Source of the DNA: JAGPUQ01 sp963708735
GTDB taxonomy: Bacteria > Pseudomonadota > Gammaproteobacteria > Pseudomonadales > Porticoccaceae
DNA: 64,000 bases
Direction of reading: 5' to 3'
Assembly (NCBI GenBank): GCA_963708735.1
Contig: CAVPTW010000004.1
Span: 30,347-94,346 of the forward strand
Position 1 is the stretch's first letter, and every line of letters begins with the position of its first letter. Below, in pieces: positions 25,766-34,160 of this stretch. The notes beneath the pieces were generated by a model. The model made no database searches. It saw only the letters and a list, made by a program, of their open reading frames with translations, and had not been told where the DNA came from. Made by a program: the position numbers and the translations under genes.

Positions 25766-26677
25766 ATGGCTCAAAAGCCCACGCTCCGACAGCTGAAGTA
25801 CCTCTGTGCGGTCGCCGACGAACACCATTTCGGCAATGCCGCCAAGGCCTGTCATGTCACCCAGTCCACGCTCAGCGCTGGCATCCAGGAGTTGGAGGCT
25901 GCGCTTGGCATCGCGCTCATCGAGCGCAGCCACAAGAGGGTGCTGCTGACCCCGATCGGGATCATGGTCGTCCGCCGTTCGCGCCAGATATTGACTGAAG
26001 TGGAAGCCCTCATCGAGGAAGCCGCCGCTGCGCTCGCACCTTTCAATCGTCCGATCCGCCTGGGCGTCATACCGACGATTGCGCCTTTCCTGCTGCCCAC
26101 CGCGCTGGCGGCGCTGCGTCGGGATCATCCCGAATTTCAGCTGCTTATCCGCGAAGACCTGTCCGAGAAGCTGGTCAATCTGCTCCACCAGGGCGAACTC
26201 GATCTGCTGCTGATGGCGCTCCCATATCCCATGACCAATGTCACGACCCATCACCTGTTCGATGATCCTTTTGTGCTGGCTTATCCCGCGCGCCATCCTC
26301 TCGGCAAGGTTCATCAACTGCGGACAAGGGACCTCAAGGGCCACGATATTTTGCTGCTGGAACAGGGCCACTGCCTGCGCGATCAGGCGCTGGAGGCCTG
26401 CAAGCTGCAAAGTACCCAGATATCCCTGGCGTTCGAAGCCACCAGTTTGCACACGCTGGTGCCCATGGTGGCGAACGGCATAGGCGTGACACTGCTGCCG
26501 CGCATGGCCATAGACAGCGGGATTATCTCAGGGTTGCAGAATATTGATATACGGGCGTTCGACGGCAGGGAGGTCTCCCGCTCGATCGACCTGGTCTGGC
26601 GCAAGCAGAGTCCCCGGAGCCAGGAATACCAGATGCTCGTGGACTATTTGATGGCTGCCAAAAATCGTCGCCCGTAG
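25766..26677 (+). CDS. oxyR: LysR-family peroxide sensor OxyR
   Basis: OxyR activates peroxide-defence genes after forming a disulfide. The N-terminal helix-turn-helix is typical (LRQLKYLCAVADEHHFGNAAKACHVTQSTLSAGI). The redox pair is Cys203 and Cys212 in EQGHCLRDQALEAC, nine residues apart and embedded as in Escherichia coli OxyR (Cys199/Cys208). The C-terminal RMAIDSG and SRSIDLVWRKQSPR are also OxyR-like. The 303-residue length is normal. It is divergent from rubrerythrin, its probable target. Confidence 0.95.
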   Translation: MAQKPTLRQLKYLCAVADEHHFGNAAKACHVTQSTLSAGIQELEAALGIALIERSHKRVLLTPIGIMVVRRSRQILTEVEALIEEAAAALAPFNRPIRLGVIPTIAPFLLPTALAALRRDHPEFQLLIREDLSEKLVNLLHQGELDLLLMALPYPMTNVTTHHLFDDPFVLAYPARHPLGKVHQLRTRDLKGHDILLLEQGHCLRDQALEACKLQSTQISLAFEATSLHTLVPMVANGIGVTLLPRMAIDSGIISGLQNIDIRAFDGREVSRSIDLVWRKQSPRSQEYQMLVDYLMAAKNRRP

Positions 26678-26993
26678 CTGGCTGTTGCAAAACTACCGCG
26701 TTCGCCACCGGCTGCGTTGGGTGCCTTGCCTACTATCCGCCGTGCGCCTCGCAGCTGAGGTTCTTGCGACGTTTCTTGGGCCCAGCCGAGTGCGTAACCT
26801 GCCCATCGTAGGATAAACGAAAACCCCGCGTACTGGCGACGCGAAGGCGCTGAAGGCCCGGAGTCCACCTGTTTGCGTATGCGTGATTTACACCACGCTC
26901 GCCTGCCCTGGCGTTGCTAGATCATTGCACTTCCCGCGCACTGCAACTGGCGTCACTCACGACGACCTTCCGATAACCTACCGAGGCAAGTCG
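26678..26993. other. Intergenic region between oxyR and the cold-shock gene
   Basis: No gene is seen in these 316 bases between two convergent genes. The left part carries one copy of a short dispersed repeat (26738-26776). No clear terminator was found. Confidence 0.5.
26738..26776. repeat. Dispersed repeat, copy A
   Basis: CGCCGTGCGCCTCGCA, one variable base, CTG, eight variable bases, then GCGACGTTT. The same 16-mer, CTG and 9-mer occur at identical spacing at 52197-52235. Both copies lie directly downstream of plus-strand genes (oxyR and pabB). Confidence 0.6.
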
Positions 26994-27200
26994 TTAAAGG
27001 GGTACGACTTTCTCCGCCTGCGGGCCCTTCTGGCCCTGAGTAACTTCGAAAGAGACCTTCTGGCCTTCTTTCAGCGTCTTGTAACCGTCCGAAACGATTG
27101 CGCGAAAATGCACGAACACGTCAGGACCATTTTCCTGCGCGATAAATCCATATCCCTTGTCAGCGTTGAACCACTTGACGATGCCAGTTGCCGTGGACAT
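26994..27200 (-). CDS. Cold-shock family nucleic-acid-binding protein
   Basis: The 68-residue single-domain protein has both RNA-binding motifs, KGYGFI (RNP1) and DVFVHF (RNP2), in the order GIVKWFNADKGYGFIAQENGPDVFVHF. Csp proteins melt RNA structure and act as transcription antiterminators. ATG 27200 is chosen because residues upstream of it are not conserved. Whether it is cold-induced cannot be told, but ~300 gene-free bases precede it, enough for a long regulatory leader. Confidence 0.95.
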   Translation of the reverse strand: MSTATGIVKWFNADKGYGFIAQENGPDVFVHFRAIVSDGYKTLKEGQKVSFEVTQGQKGPQAEKVVPL

Positions 27201-27506
27201 TTTTAAAGCTCCGATGCGAATCCGAATCAAGTGCACGCCATCATGCGTCAGCGGGTCCCAAGACCCTACGTGGTCCCGGGCAGGATGTCCCGCCCGACAC
27301 CAACGGCGAAGGGCAGAACACCCGCGCCGCAAATGGCTTGCGGCTCGAGATTACAGGGTTTTGCACCGCCGCACCACCGGGTGCCGACGCCGTCCTCACC
27401 TGGGAGCGACAAGTGGGCGTCGGTATCCCAACGACCGGGACGAATCGATCTCCCCCTGCGATGTGGTCCTGGCATCGCCTGCCCATACAGGGTGTGGGCT
27501 TATCGT
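27201..27506. other. Gene-free region upstream of the cold-shock gene
   Basis: These 306 bases separate the upstream VOC gene's 3' end from the csp start. No coding frame with family resemblance is present. It must hold the csp promoter and possibly a structured 5' leader; I did not identify a cold-box motif. Confidence 0.45.
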
Positions 27507-27881
27507 TCAACGCTTCATGAAAAACGCGTTGAATTTGTTGCCGTCGAGATCGCGAAAATAACCGCAGTGGAATGCTCCCTCGCCACGCGGTCCAGGTGCT
27601 CCCTCATCGGTCCCCCCCAGCGCCAGAGCTTTGGCGTGAATTGCGGCAACCTGCTCGGGGGAGCTGGCGGTTAGCGCCACCATGACGCCATTGCCGGGGG
27701 TTGCCGGTTTGCCGTCAAACGGTTTCATTACCATCAACATGGGTGCGCCCTTGGGCCCCACCCAGCCTATGGATCTGTCGGTCGTCAGAGCCCGTTTGCC
27801 GCCGACCACCGCCAGCAATTCATCATAAAACTTACCAGCCCGGTCGAGATCATTGGTTCCCAAAGTGATGTAATTGATCAT
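27507..27881 (-). CDS. VOC-fold (glyoxalase-like) protein
   Basis: This 124-residue VOC protein starts at ATG 27881 (MINYITLGTNDLDRAGKFYDELL) with AGGAAACGAG upstream. It ends with AFHCGYFRDLDGNKFNAFFMKR, the usual final strand of the glyoxalase/bleomycin-resistance fold. It is unrelated in detail to the VOC protein at 7232. No substrate can be proposed. Confidence 0.87.
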   Translation of the reverse strand: MINYITLGTNDLDRAGKFYDELLAVVGGKRALTTDRSIGWVGPKGAPMLMVMKPFDGKPATPGNGVMVALTASSPEQVAAIHAKALALGGTDEGAPGPRGEGAFHCGYFRDLDGNKFNAFFMKR

Positions 27882-28066
27882 CTGCTCGTTTCCTGCTTTT
27901 GGTTGAGTTGTTGCGCATGGAGCGCACACTTAGGCAGCCGGACAGCGGCGAATTGACGCCGCCAATCTGATCCGCGGCAGCATAGAGTCACTGCGGCGCC
28001 TTTAGCAACCCTGCCACCCAGCGCCGCCCGTGCACGGGCTTGCAATTTCACGACGAACGGAAAAAC

Positions 28067-28792
28067 ATGGAACCTGAGGTATTCACCAGGCAGGGCGCGG
28101 CTCTGGAGGACCATCCGGTGTCAAAAGTGCGTATACCCAATATCGAACACCTGCTGCGTCCGCGCGGCGCTCCCGCAAAAATTTCACGGGAGGCTATCGC
28201 CTATCACGAGGCGGGCCATGTCCTCGTCTGCTATCACTACTCCCGCGACGTGCTGCGGGCAACGGTCGCAGAGCAGGACGTCACCACGGAACCCAGCCAC
28301 GTCCACTTTGAACCCAATCACGCGCTGGCGTCCCTGATGCAGCGCCCGGGAAATCCCCGCCGGTTATGGCCCGAGGCGCTGGAACAGACGCTCTCGACCG
28401 TGCGCATCCTGTTTGGTGGCCCGGCCGCACAGGCTTTGTACCAGGGCGTTGCGTTTAATCAGATAGACGGCGGTTACGACTATCAGCTGGCGGTCCGTTC
28501 GCTGTTATCTCTCGAACGGTTACGACTGGAATACGAGGAGCTTGCGGACGTTGATCTGAGCCACAAGGACGCCAGCACTCTCGACGGTCTTGCCGCCGAT
28601 GCCAACCGGGTTATCCAGAGCGCCGATAACCAGCTTTACCTGGACCGGATTGCGCTGCGATTGCTTGTCCGCAACTCGCTTGACGGAGAGGAAATCAACG
28701 ATCTTTTGAGCGGAATGAAGCGCCACGACCGGATGCGCGATGTCCACCGCAAGCTCGTCTTGCGGCAGCGTCCGGTTCGGGACGAACACTGA
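28067..28792 (+). CDS. Stand-alone M41-like (FtsH peptidase-type) metalloprotease domain
   Basis: The 241-residue protein carries the zinc motif HEAGH (His47, Glu48, His51) in SREAIAYHEAGHVLVCYHY, as in the peptidase domain of FtsH. A GGPAAQALYQG stretch and the Asp in GGYDYQLAVR resemble the FtsH region supplying the third metal ligand. There is no AAA ATPase module and no membrane helix, so it would be a soluble domain without an unfoldase. ATG 28067 is preferred; TTG 28040 would add nine residues. Whether it is proteolytic is unknown. Confidence 0.7.
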   Translation: MEPEVFTRQGAALEDHPVSKVRIPNIEHLLRPRGAPAKISREAIAYHEAGHVLVCYHYSRDVLRATVAEQDVTTEPSHVHFEPNHALASLMQRPGNPRRLWPEALEQTLSTVRILFGGPAAQALYQGVAFNQIDGGYDYQLAVRSLLSLERLRLEYEELADVDLSHKDASTLDGLAADANRVIQSADNQLYLDRIALRLLVRNSLDGEEINDLLSGMKRHDRMRDVHRKLVLRQRPVRDEH

Positions 28793-28825
28793 AAGCGCCG
28801 CGGTCGCACCTTCGCGGAGCTTCGC

Positions 28826-29686
28826 TCAGCGCGGCAGTACTCCATCGATAAACTCGATCACCCGATGTTCAAACCCCGGCCAATGCGCATGTCCTCCCGG
28901 AGCACGGCAAAGCAGTGTCGGCACGGTACAGCCCGAAAAGGCTTCGCAGTCGGGAAACCCGGAAGCCTCAAGGTTGGCCGAGCAACCGTTGCAGCGAGCC
29001 CACCAGGTCGCGACACCGACGCCATAATCCGGGAAATGATGGTCGTCCTTGTTGTGCATCAGCATCACCGGCGTGGGCCCAGGGCAAGCAAAGGTGACCA
29101 TATCCTGCTCCTGCATGCCCATGGCACTCGGCGCGATCACCGCCGGGTGCAGGCCAAGCCCGGGCAGCACCGCGAGCGCATTGCTCACCGTGCCACCGTC
29201 GGAATGGCCGGTGTAAGCGATGCGCGCGGGATCAATGCACCATCTGGCTATTGCCGCGGCCGGGATCTCGGCGAGCGCGCGCAACGCCTTCTCGCCCAGC
29301 GGCACGCTGCGGCTGTATAGCACGATGAAACCATGCTCAGTGGCGGCCCCGGTAAGGCCGGTAAAGCGCTCCGAAAATTGTTCGCTCAAACCGGACGGCG
29401 CCCACACAACAAGCAGGGGATGCGCAAAATCGGCGCGATAGTTGCGTGGCGTCGTCACCGAAAAATGCAGCCCCGCCGCCGTTGTCGCTCGCTCGTGATC
29501 CGCGGCCGCGCCCAATCCACCAAGGCACGCCGGGCGGTAGTCAGGGGGATAGTCATAGTCGCTGGCGCGCAGATAGTCTCCACGGTAAGTGAACTCGAGG
29601 TAGATCCAGCCAACGCCTGCCACCACGAGGGCGACCAACAACCCGTAACAAAGGGTCAGACCCGACCAGCCCCCGCTTCGAACCAC
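28826..29686 (-). CDS. Membrane-anchored alpha/beta hydrolase, PHB-depolymerase/LpqC-like
   Basis: The hydrolase core has the nucleophile elbow GHSDGG, a probable acid in MHNKDDHHFP and a His in APGGHAHWPG. WWARCNGCS before the C-terminus is common in feruloyl-esterase/LpqC enzymes. An N-terminal hydrophobic segment (LTLCYGLLVALVVAGVGWIYL) should anchor it with the enzyme outside the membrane. The start is uncertain: GTG 29686 gives 286 residues; the frame stays open into the upstream yqaA gene. It is the last gene of the nagZ-mtnP-yqaA unit. Substrate unknown. Confidence 0.75.
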   Translation of the reverse strand: MVRSGGWSGLTLCYGLLVALVVAGVGWIYLEFTYRGDYLRASDYDYPPDYRPACLGGLGAAADHERATTAAGLHFSVTTPRNYRADFAHPLLVVWAPSGLSEQFSERFTGLTGAATEHGFIVLYSRSVPLGEKALRALAEIPAAAIARWCIDPARIAYTGHSDGGTVSNALAVLPGLGLHPAVIAPSAMGMQEQDMVTFACPGPTPVMLMHNKDDHHFPDYGVGVATWWARCNGCSANLEASGFPDCEAFSGCTVPTLLCRAPGGHAHWPGFEHRVIEFIDGVLPR

Positions 29687-29718
29687 GGACCTGGACGCGA
29701 AATTCCGCAAACTTGAAT

Positions 29719-30153
29719 TCAGATAGCCAGCCAAAGCACCGCGCCATAACGTGCAAATTTGCCCGTGAAGAGGATCAGCGCCGTAGTCGGCACCCGCATC
29801 TTCAGCCATCCCGCGGCAAGACAAAGTCCATCGCCGACAAGCGGCAGCCAGGAGAACAACAGCGCCGGATAACCCCAGCGTCGCACACGCGCAAGCGCCT
29901 GGAGGTCAACGATGCCCCGGTTCGTCGGCACGTGCCCCGCAACCGCCAGACGACCGAGACCATAGGTCGACAGGCCTCCCAGGGTATTGGCCAGCGCGGC
30001 AGTCCACAGCAGGGTCGCGGGCGTCCACGCCTGTTGCCGGGCCAGGAGTACGAGCAGAATCTCGGAACCTCCCGGGAGCAGCGTCGCCGACAGGAACGCA
30101 CTGAGCGCCAGGCCACCGAGACCCCATTCCGGTGCGATCTCCGGCACGATCAC
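29719..30153 (-). CDS. YqaA-family small membrane protein (VTT/DedA-like)
   Basis: This 144-residue inner-membrane protein matches YqaA: GGLALSAFLSATLLPGGSEILLVLL, AALANTLGGLSTYGLGRL, RRWGYPALLFSWLPLVGDGLCLAAGWLKM. The central proline-containing loop is typical of the VTT/DedA superfamily, whose members help move lipids across membranes. Function here is unknown. GTG 30153 overlaps the stop of the phosphorylase gene (GTGA), indicating coupled translation. Confidence 0.85.
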   Translation of the reverse strand: MIVPEIAPEWGLGGLALSAFLSATLLPGGSEILLVLLARQQAWTPATLLWTAALANTLGGLSTYGLGRLAVAGHVPTNRGIVDLQALARVRRWGYPALLFSWLPLVGDGLCLAAGWLKMRVPTTALILFTGKFARYGAVLWLAI

Positions 30154-30914
30154 GGTGTCGGGTGTTCACTGGCGGCACAGGCCGCCGCGGCGGCCAGTGC
30201 ATGTACCGCGCGGGGAATTTCGCGCGCCATCACCGCGCGGATATCGGCCATGGTGATCTCGGCCGCCGAAATACCGGCCGCCACGTTGACCACTAGCACG
30301 AGACTCGCGTAGGCGAGATTTTTTTCGCGCGCCAACGCGGCTTCCGGCATCCCCGTCATGCCCACCAGATCGCAGCCATCCTGTCGCAAGCGACGAATTT
30401 CGGCGGCGGATTCCAGCCGCGGCCCCTGTGTGGCGGCGTACACGCCATGCGGCACCACGGGCACACCGGCGGCGCGCGCGCCGCGCAGCAAATACTCCCG
30501 GGCCCCGCCATCATAGGGCTGGGTGAAATCCACGTGCAGCAGTTCGCCGGTGTCGTCCTCCCAGAAACTGTGCTCACGACCCCAGGTGTAATCGATGATC
30601 TGATCGGGAACCGCCAGCGTTCCGGCGGGAAAATCAGCGCCGATGCCGCCGGCCGCATTGAAGGCAAACACTTGCCGGGCACCCAGCTCTGTCAGGGCCG
30701 CGACATTGGCGCGGTAGTTCACTTTGTGGGGCGGGATGGCGCGCTCGCCGCCATGCCGCGGCAGAAACAACAGCTCTGTCCCATCCAGCATTCCATATTG
30801 GACAGGAGCCGAAGGGGCGCCCCAAGCCGTCGTTACCCTAATGTGCTCCATTTGCCTGAATCCGGGAAGCGTCTGGAGACCACTGCCGCCGATTATCGCA
30901 ATTCGAGCATTCAC
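30150..30914 (-). CDS. mtnP: S-methyl-5'-thioinosine phosphorylase
   Basis: This purine-nucleoside-phosphorylase-2 enzyme most likely cleaves methylthioinosine with phosphate, salvaging methylthioadenosine in polyamine-producing bacteria. GGSGLQTLPGF, LPRHGGERAIPPHKVNYRAN, FAFNAAGGI, PDQIIDYTWGREHSF and VYAATQGPRLESAAEIR match the Pseudomonas type; NAAGGI and NVAAGI replace residues seen in methylthioadenosine phosphorylases. GTG 30914 gives 254 residues and lies 10 bases after nagZ, the same pairing I recall from Pseudomonas. A methylthioadenosine substrate is the alternative. Confidence 0.88.
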   Translation of the reverse strand: MNARIAIIGGSGLQTLPGFRQMEHIRVTTAWGAPSAPVQYGMLDGTELLFLPRHGGERAIPPHKVNYRANVAALTELGARQVFAFNAAGGIGADFPAGTLAVPDQIIDYTWGREHSFWEDDTGELLHVDFTQPYDGGAREYLLRGARAAGVPVVPHGVYAATQGPRLESAAEIRRLRQDGCDLVGMTGMPEAALAREKNLAYASLVLVVNVAAGISAAEITMADIRAVMAREIPRAVHALAAAAACAASEHPTP

Positions 30915-30924
30915 CGCACCACCC

Positions 30925-31938
30925 TCAGCAGACCGCCAATGCGGCGCGAATCGTGTCGCGACGGGCATCGCCCTCGAGCGAAGCCCAGTCGGGGCGGCGC
31001 CGTGCCCGCATCGTCGCCAGCTGCGGCGACACCCTGACATCCGCGGATTCCAGCGCCGCCAGTACCTCTAGCGCACCAGCGCGGTCATTACATACCAGCA
31101 ACATGTCGCAACCGGCCGCCAGTGCCACGCGCGCCTTTTCGGGGTATCCACCCATCAGATCGGCGCCCTTCATGGCCAGATCGTCGCTGAATACGACACC
31201 GCTGAAGCCCAATTCACCACGCAGGAAATCCTGTATCCAGAAGGGAGAGAATCCCGCCGGGCGCTGATCGATTTCGCTGTAAACGATGTGAGCCGGCATC
31301 ACGGCATCGAGCTCATCGACAAGCTCGGCAAAAGGTCGCAGATCGTGGGCACGCAACATCGCCAGCGACCGCCCATCGCGAGGCGTCTCCAGATGGCTGT
31401 CGCCTCGCACCCCCCCATGACCCGGAAAATGCTTGCCCGTCACCGCCATGCCGGCCTCATGCATGCCGGCGATGAGGGCCCGCAGCGCGATAATGGCGAT
31501 TTCCGGTGTCGCATGAAACGCCCGCTCGGCAATCACCGCGCAATGATCCCGGTCGAGGTCGAGCACGGGCGCAAAGCTGAAATCGAGTCCGGACGCCAGT
31601 ACCTCACTGGCCAGCAGCCAGCCGGTTTCCCGACACAACCACTCGCCCCGCGCCGGATCGCGCGCCACGACCTCTCCCAGACGCTGCATCGCCGGCAATG
31701 CGCTAAAGCCGTCGCGAAGGCGCTGCACCCGGCCGCCCTCCTGATCCACGGCCAGCAGCAATTCTGGACGCAGCGCACGCACTTCGGCGACAAGATCGAT
31801 GAACTGCCCGCGGGAAACAATGTTGCGCGCAAAAAAGATCACCCCGCCAACTCCGGGGTTCCACAGCAGATCCCGCTCTTCCGATGTCAGCATCAAGCCG
31901 TCGAGATCAAGCATCACGGGGCCAGGCACGGCGATCAC
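30925..31938 (-). CDS. nagZ: Beta-N-acetylhexosaminidase NagZ
   Basis: NagZ removes N-acetylglucosamine from anhydromuropeptides during peptidoglycan recycling in the cytoplasm. It is a glycoside hydrolase family 3 enzyme of 337 residues. Motifs are LLLAVDQEGGRVQRL, FAPVLDLD, the catalytic-loop KHFPGHGGVRGDSHLETP (acid/base His and Asp) and SGVVFSDDLAMKGA with the Asp nucleophile. The start is GTG 31938. It heads the unit with mtnP, yqaA and the hydrolase. Confidence 0.95.
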   Translation of the reverse strand: MIAVPGPVMLDLDGLMLTSEERDLLWNPGVGGVIFFARNIVSRGQFIDLVAEVRALRPELLLAVDQEGGRVQRLRDGFSALPAMQRLGEVVARDPARGEWLCRETGWLLASEVLASGLDFSFAPVLDLDRDHCAVIAERAFHATPEIAIIALRALIAGMHEAGMAVTGKHFPGHGGVRGDSHLETPRDGRSLAMLRAHDLRPFAELVDELDAVMPAHIVYSEIDQRPAGFSPFWIQDFLRGELGFSGVVFSDDLAMKGADLMGGYPEKARVALAAGCDMLLVCNDRAGALEVLAALESADVRVSPQLATMRARRRPDWASLEGDARRDTIRAALAVC

Positions 31939-32252
31939 GAGAGGTCATCCAATTGCCGCGCCGGTAACCACAGCGTCATCCAGGGCTGACAAGGACGCAT
32001 CGCGCTGCGCAGACACCGGGACTTGCTGGACAGATCGCCGACTTCAAAAATACCGAACACCAGGAACAGGACGCTACATCTCACGGTTGGTCGCTCTTTA
32101 CCTCGCCAGTCATGCGGTTATGATAACCCTTGATCCCGGCGACTGCGCCGTGCACGGTCACCCCGACACGAAGCTGCGACCGACCACATGTCACCAAACT
32201 ATCCTCGCAGTGGTAGTTTGATTCACAAGAACAAATCAAGGAGCCCGTCGCC
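31939..32252. other. Divergent intergenic region with a short inverted repeat
   Basis: No gene is seen in 314 bases between nagZ and the acidic-protein gene. GGTTAT-G-ATAACC at 32116-32128 is a perfect 13-base palindrome and a candidate operator. AAGGAG precedes the ATG at 32253. Confidence 0.45.
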
Positions 32253-32570
32253 ATGGCCAAGCGCCGCCCCGTCATCAGCAAGTGGTACCAGGACGTCAGC
32301 GAAGACGAAATCTTTGAAGTTGTGGCTGTCGATGAAGACAGCGACACCATCGCCATACAATATGTCGATGGCGATATCAGCGAGATTGACTTTGACACCT
32401 GGCGCCAAATGATCCTGCTGCCCGCCGAACCTCCGGACGATCTGCGCGAAATCGAATACCTCGACGATGAGGATGCGGACAGTCCCCGCAGCAACTATCG
32501 CGAACCCCTGTGGGAAGACCCTTTCGACGACAGCAAGTCCGAGGGCTATGACGATGATGAGGATTTCTAA
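32253..32570 (+). CDS. Small acidic protein, DUF6763-like
   Basis: This 105-residue protein has a compact N-terminal domain (MAKRRPVISKWYQDVSEDEIFEVVAVDEDSDTIAIQYVDG in outline) and a strongly acidic C-terminal tail rich in Asp and Glu, ending DDDEDF. The pattern fits the gammaproteobacterial DUF6763 family as I recall it. Its function is unknown. ATG 32253 follows AAGGAGCCCGTCGCC. It is a single gene, convergent with the LOG gene. Confidence 0.75.
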   Translation: MAKRRPVISKWYQDVSEDEIFEVVAVDEDSDTIAIQYVDGDISEIDFDTWRQMILLPAEPPDDLREIEYLDDEDADSPRSNYREPLWEDPFDDSKSEGYDDDEDF

Positions 32571-32599
32571 AGCGCTTCCCAAGGACACCCTCGTCCGGG

Positions 32600-33256
32600 C
32601 TATTCGGCGAGGGATTGCGCCTGCAGCATACGGACGTGATGCAGGATCACCGCGGCGGCGTCTTCGGCGGTATCCACCAAGGTAAACAGATTGAGATCGT
32701 GCGTACCGATACAGCCAGTGCCCTGCATGGTGGTCTCCATCCAGTCGAGCAGCCCGCGCCAATATTGGGCGCCCACCAGCACAATCGGAAAAGGCTTCAC
32801 CTTGGCGGTCTGGACCAGGGTCAGCGCTTCGAATAATTCATCCATGGTGCCGAAACCACCCGGGAATATGACGAAACCAATCGCATATTTAACAAACATG
32901 AACTTGCGCACGAAGAAATAGCGGAAGGTCAGGGCGATGTCCTGGTAGGTGTTCGGGATTTGCTCCCCCGGCAGATTGATATTGAGCCCCACTGCATCCG
33001 CCGGTGTACTGAAACAGCCGCGATTGGCGGCCTCCATGATCCCCGGCCCACCACCGGTTATCACCGGAATACCTTCGGAACCCAGCAGTCCACCCACCTT
33101 GAGTGCGACGTCATACCAATGCGAGCCCTCGCCCAGCCGCGCACTGCCGAACACCGTTACCGCACGGCGCAATGGGGTGAGGGCTTCAATGCCCTCGACC
33201 AATTCCGACTGGATACGCAGTACCCGCCAGGCTTCCGGTAATTTGCTTTCGTCCAT
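32600..33256 (-). CDS. LOG-family protein (TIGR00730, possible nucleotide 5'-monophosphate phosphoribohydrolase)
   Basis: LOG-family enzymes release the base from nucleoside monophosphates; plant members activate cytokinins. The signature is present: TVFGSARLGEG, ITGGGPGIMEAANRGC and IFPGGFGTMDELFEALT. ATG 33256 gives 218 residues, preceded by AGGGGG. The gene diverges from lexA across a 111-base region containing an SOS box, so LexA may influence it. The physiological role in bacteria is unsettled. Confidence 0.9.
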   Translation of the reverse strand: MDESKLPEAWRVLRIQSELVEGIEALTPLRRAVTVFGSARLGEGSHWYDVALKVGGLLGSEGIPVITGGGPGIMEAANRGCFSTPADAVGLNINLPGEQIPNTYQDIALTFRYFFVRKFMFVKYAIGFVIFPGGFGTMDELFEALTLVQTAKVKPFPIVLVGAQYWRGLLDWMETTMQGTGCIGTHDLNLFTLVDTAEDAAAVILHHVRMLQAQSLAE

Positions 33257-33307
33257 CTGTACCCCCTTTTTGCGGTATCCCTTGATCGCCCACCGTATCA
33301 GCGATCC

Positions 33308-33335
33308 TTGCTGCACGGCTGATACTGACTATAAT
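33308..33335 (+). promoter_or_regulatory. Predicted sigma-70 promoter of lexA
   Basis: TTGCTG (33308-33313), a 16-base spacer and a perfect TATAAT (33330-33335) lie 33 bases before the lexA ATG. The -10 element falls inside the SOS box, so bound LexA would block this promoter. Confidence 0.7.
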
Positions 33336-33342
33336 CACAGTA
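33323..33342. promoter_or_regulatory. LexA-binding SOS box
   Basis: TACTGACTATAATCACAGTA is a 20-base near-palindrome matching the gammaproteobacterial TACTG(T)-N8-(A)CAGTA box, with one core mismatch (CTGA for CTGT). Its place between lexA and the divergent LOG gene fits autoregulation and possible control of both genes. Confidence 0.85.
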
Positions 33343-33367
33343 GTTCATTGCCACGGTCACCCCTCAG

Positions 33368-33979
33368 ATGCCAACCGCGATCCTGACCAAGCGCCAGCGT
33401 GAAATATTCGATTACATCGGTGCCTATCAGAACCAGCATGGCTACCCGCCAACCCGCGCCGAAATAGCCCATCACTTCGGTTTTCGGTCCGCGAACGCCG
33501 CGGAACAGCATCTGCGCGCGCTGGCGCGCAAGGACATGCTGCAGATGATACCCGGAGCGTCGCGCGGCATCCGGTTGCACGAGGAAGCCGGCGGACTTCC
33601 CATCGTCGGAAGGGTCGCCGCGGGCAGCCCAATTCTCGCCGAGGAATGCCTAGAGGGTCATTGCCAGGTTGATCCCGGTCTGTTCAGCCCACCGGCCGAT
33701 TATCTGCTGCGCATCCAGGGCGACAGCATGCGCGACGTCGGGATTCGCGATGGCGATCTGCTGGCGGTGGCGAAAGCGGTGGTGGCCGATAACGGCAGCA
33801 TCGTGGTAGCGCGCATCGATGACGCCGTTACCGTCAAGCGGCTACAGTTCACTTCCGAGCCGCACCGGCTGCGGCTATTGCCGGAAAACCCGGATTTCCA
33901 GCCGATCGAAGTGGATCTCCGCACCAGCACCTTCGCCCTCGAAGGCATCAGCGTTGGTTTGGTGCGTACGAAACTTTAA
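33368..33979 (+). CDS. lexA: SOS repressor LexA
   Basis: LexA represses DNA-damage genes and cleaves itself when RecA filaments form. The N-terminal winged helix (LTKRQREIFDYIGAY, GYPPTRAEIAHHFGFRSANAAEQHL) is followed by the cleavage site Ala85-Gly86 in VGRVAAGSP. The protease dyad is Ser120 (GDSMRD) and Lys157 (TVKRL). The 203-residue length is normal. No sulA is found downstream. Confidence 0.97.
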   Translation: MPTAILTKRQREIFDYIGAYQNQHGYPPTRAEIAHHFGFRSANAAEQHLRALARKDMLQMIPGASRGIRLHEEAGGLPIVGRVAAGSPILAEECLEGHCQVDPGLFSPPADYLLRIQGDSMRDVGIRDGDLLAVAKAVVADNGSIVVARIDDAVTVKRLQFTSEPHRLRLLPENPDFQPIEVDLRTSTFALEGISVGLVRTKL

Positions 33980-34160
33980 GCGCGACGGACTTTAAGCGCG
34001 ACGGAAAAGAACAAGCACGAACCGGGGATGGCAAAGGGTTCCGCGGAGTTCTGGACTCAAGGGCCGGAAGTTGAACACTCCCCGCGCATCATCCCGGCCG
34101 CGCCGGATGCACCTGCCAAAAGCACCCGATTGACCGCCGGCTTGATACATCGCCCGCGAA

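Noticed and set aside
27238..27506. Small coding gene upstream of csp
   Set aside because: Several short frames overlap in all phases, none with conserved-looking sequence or a good start.
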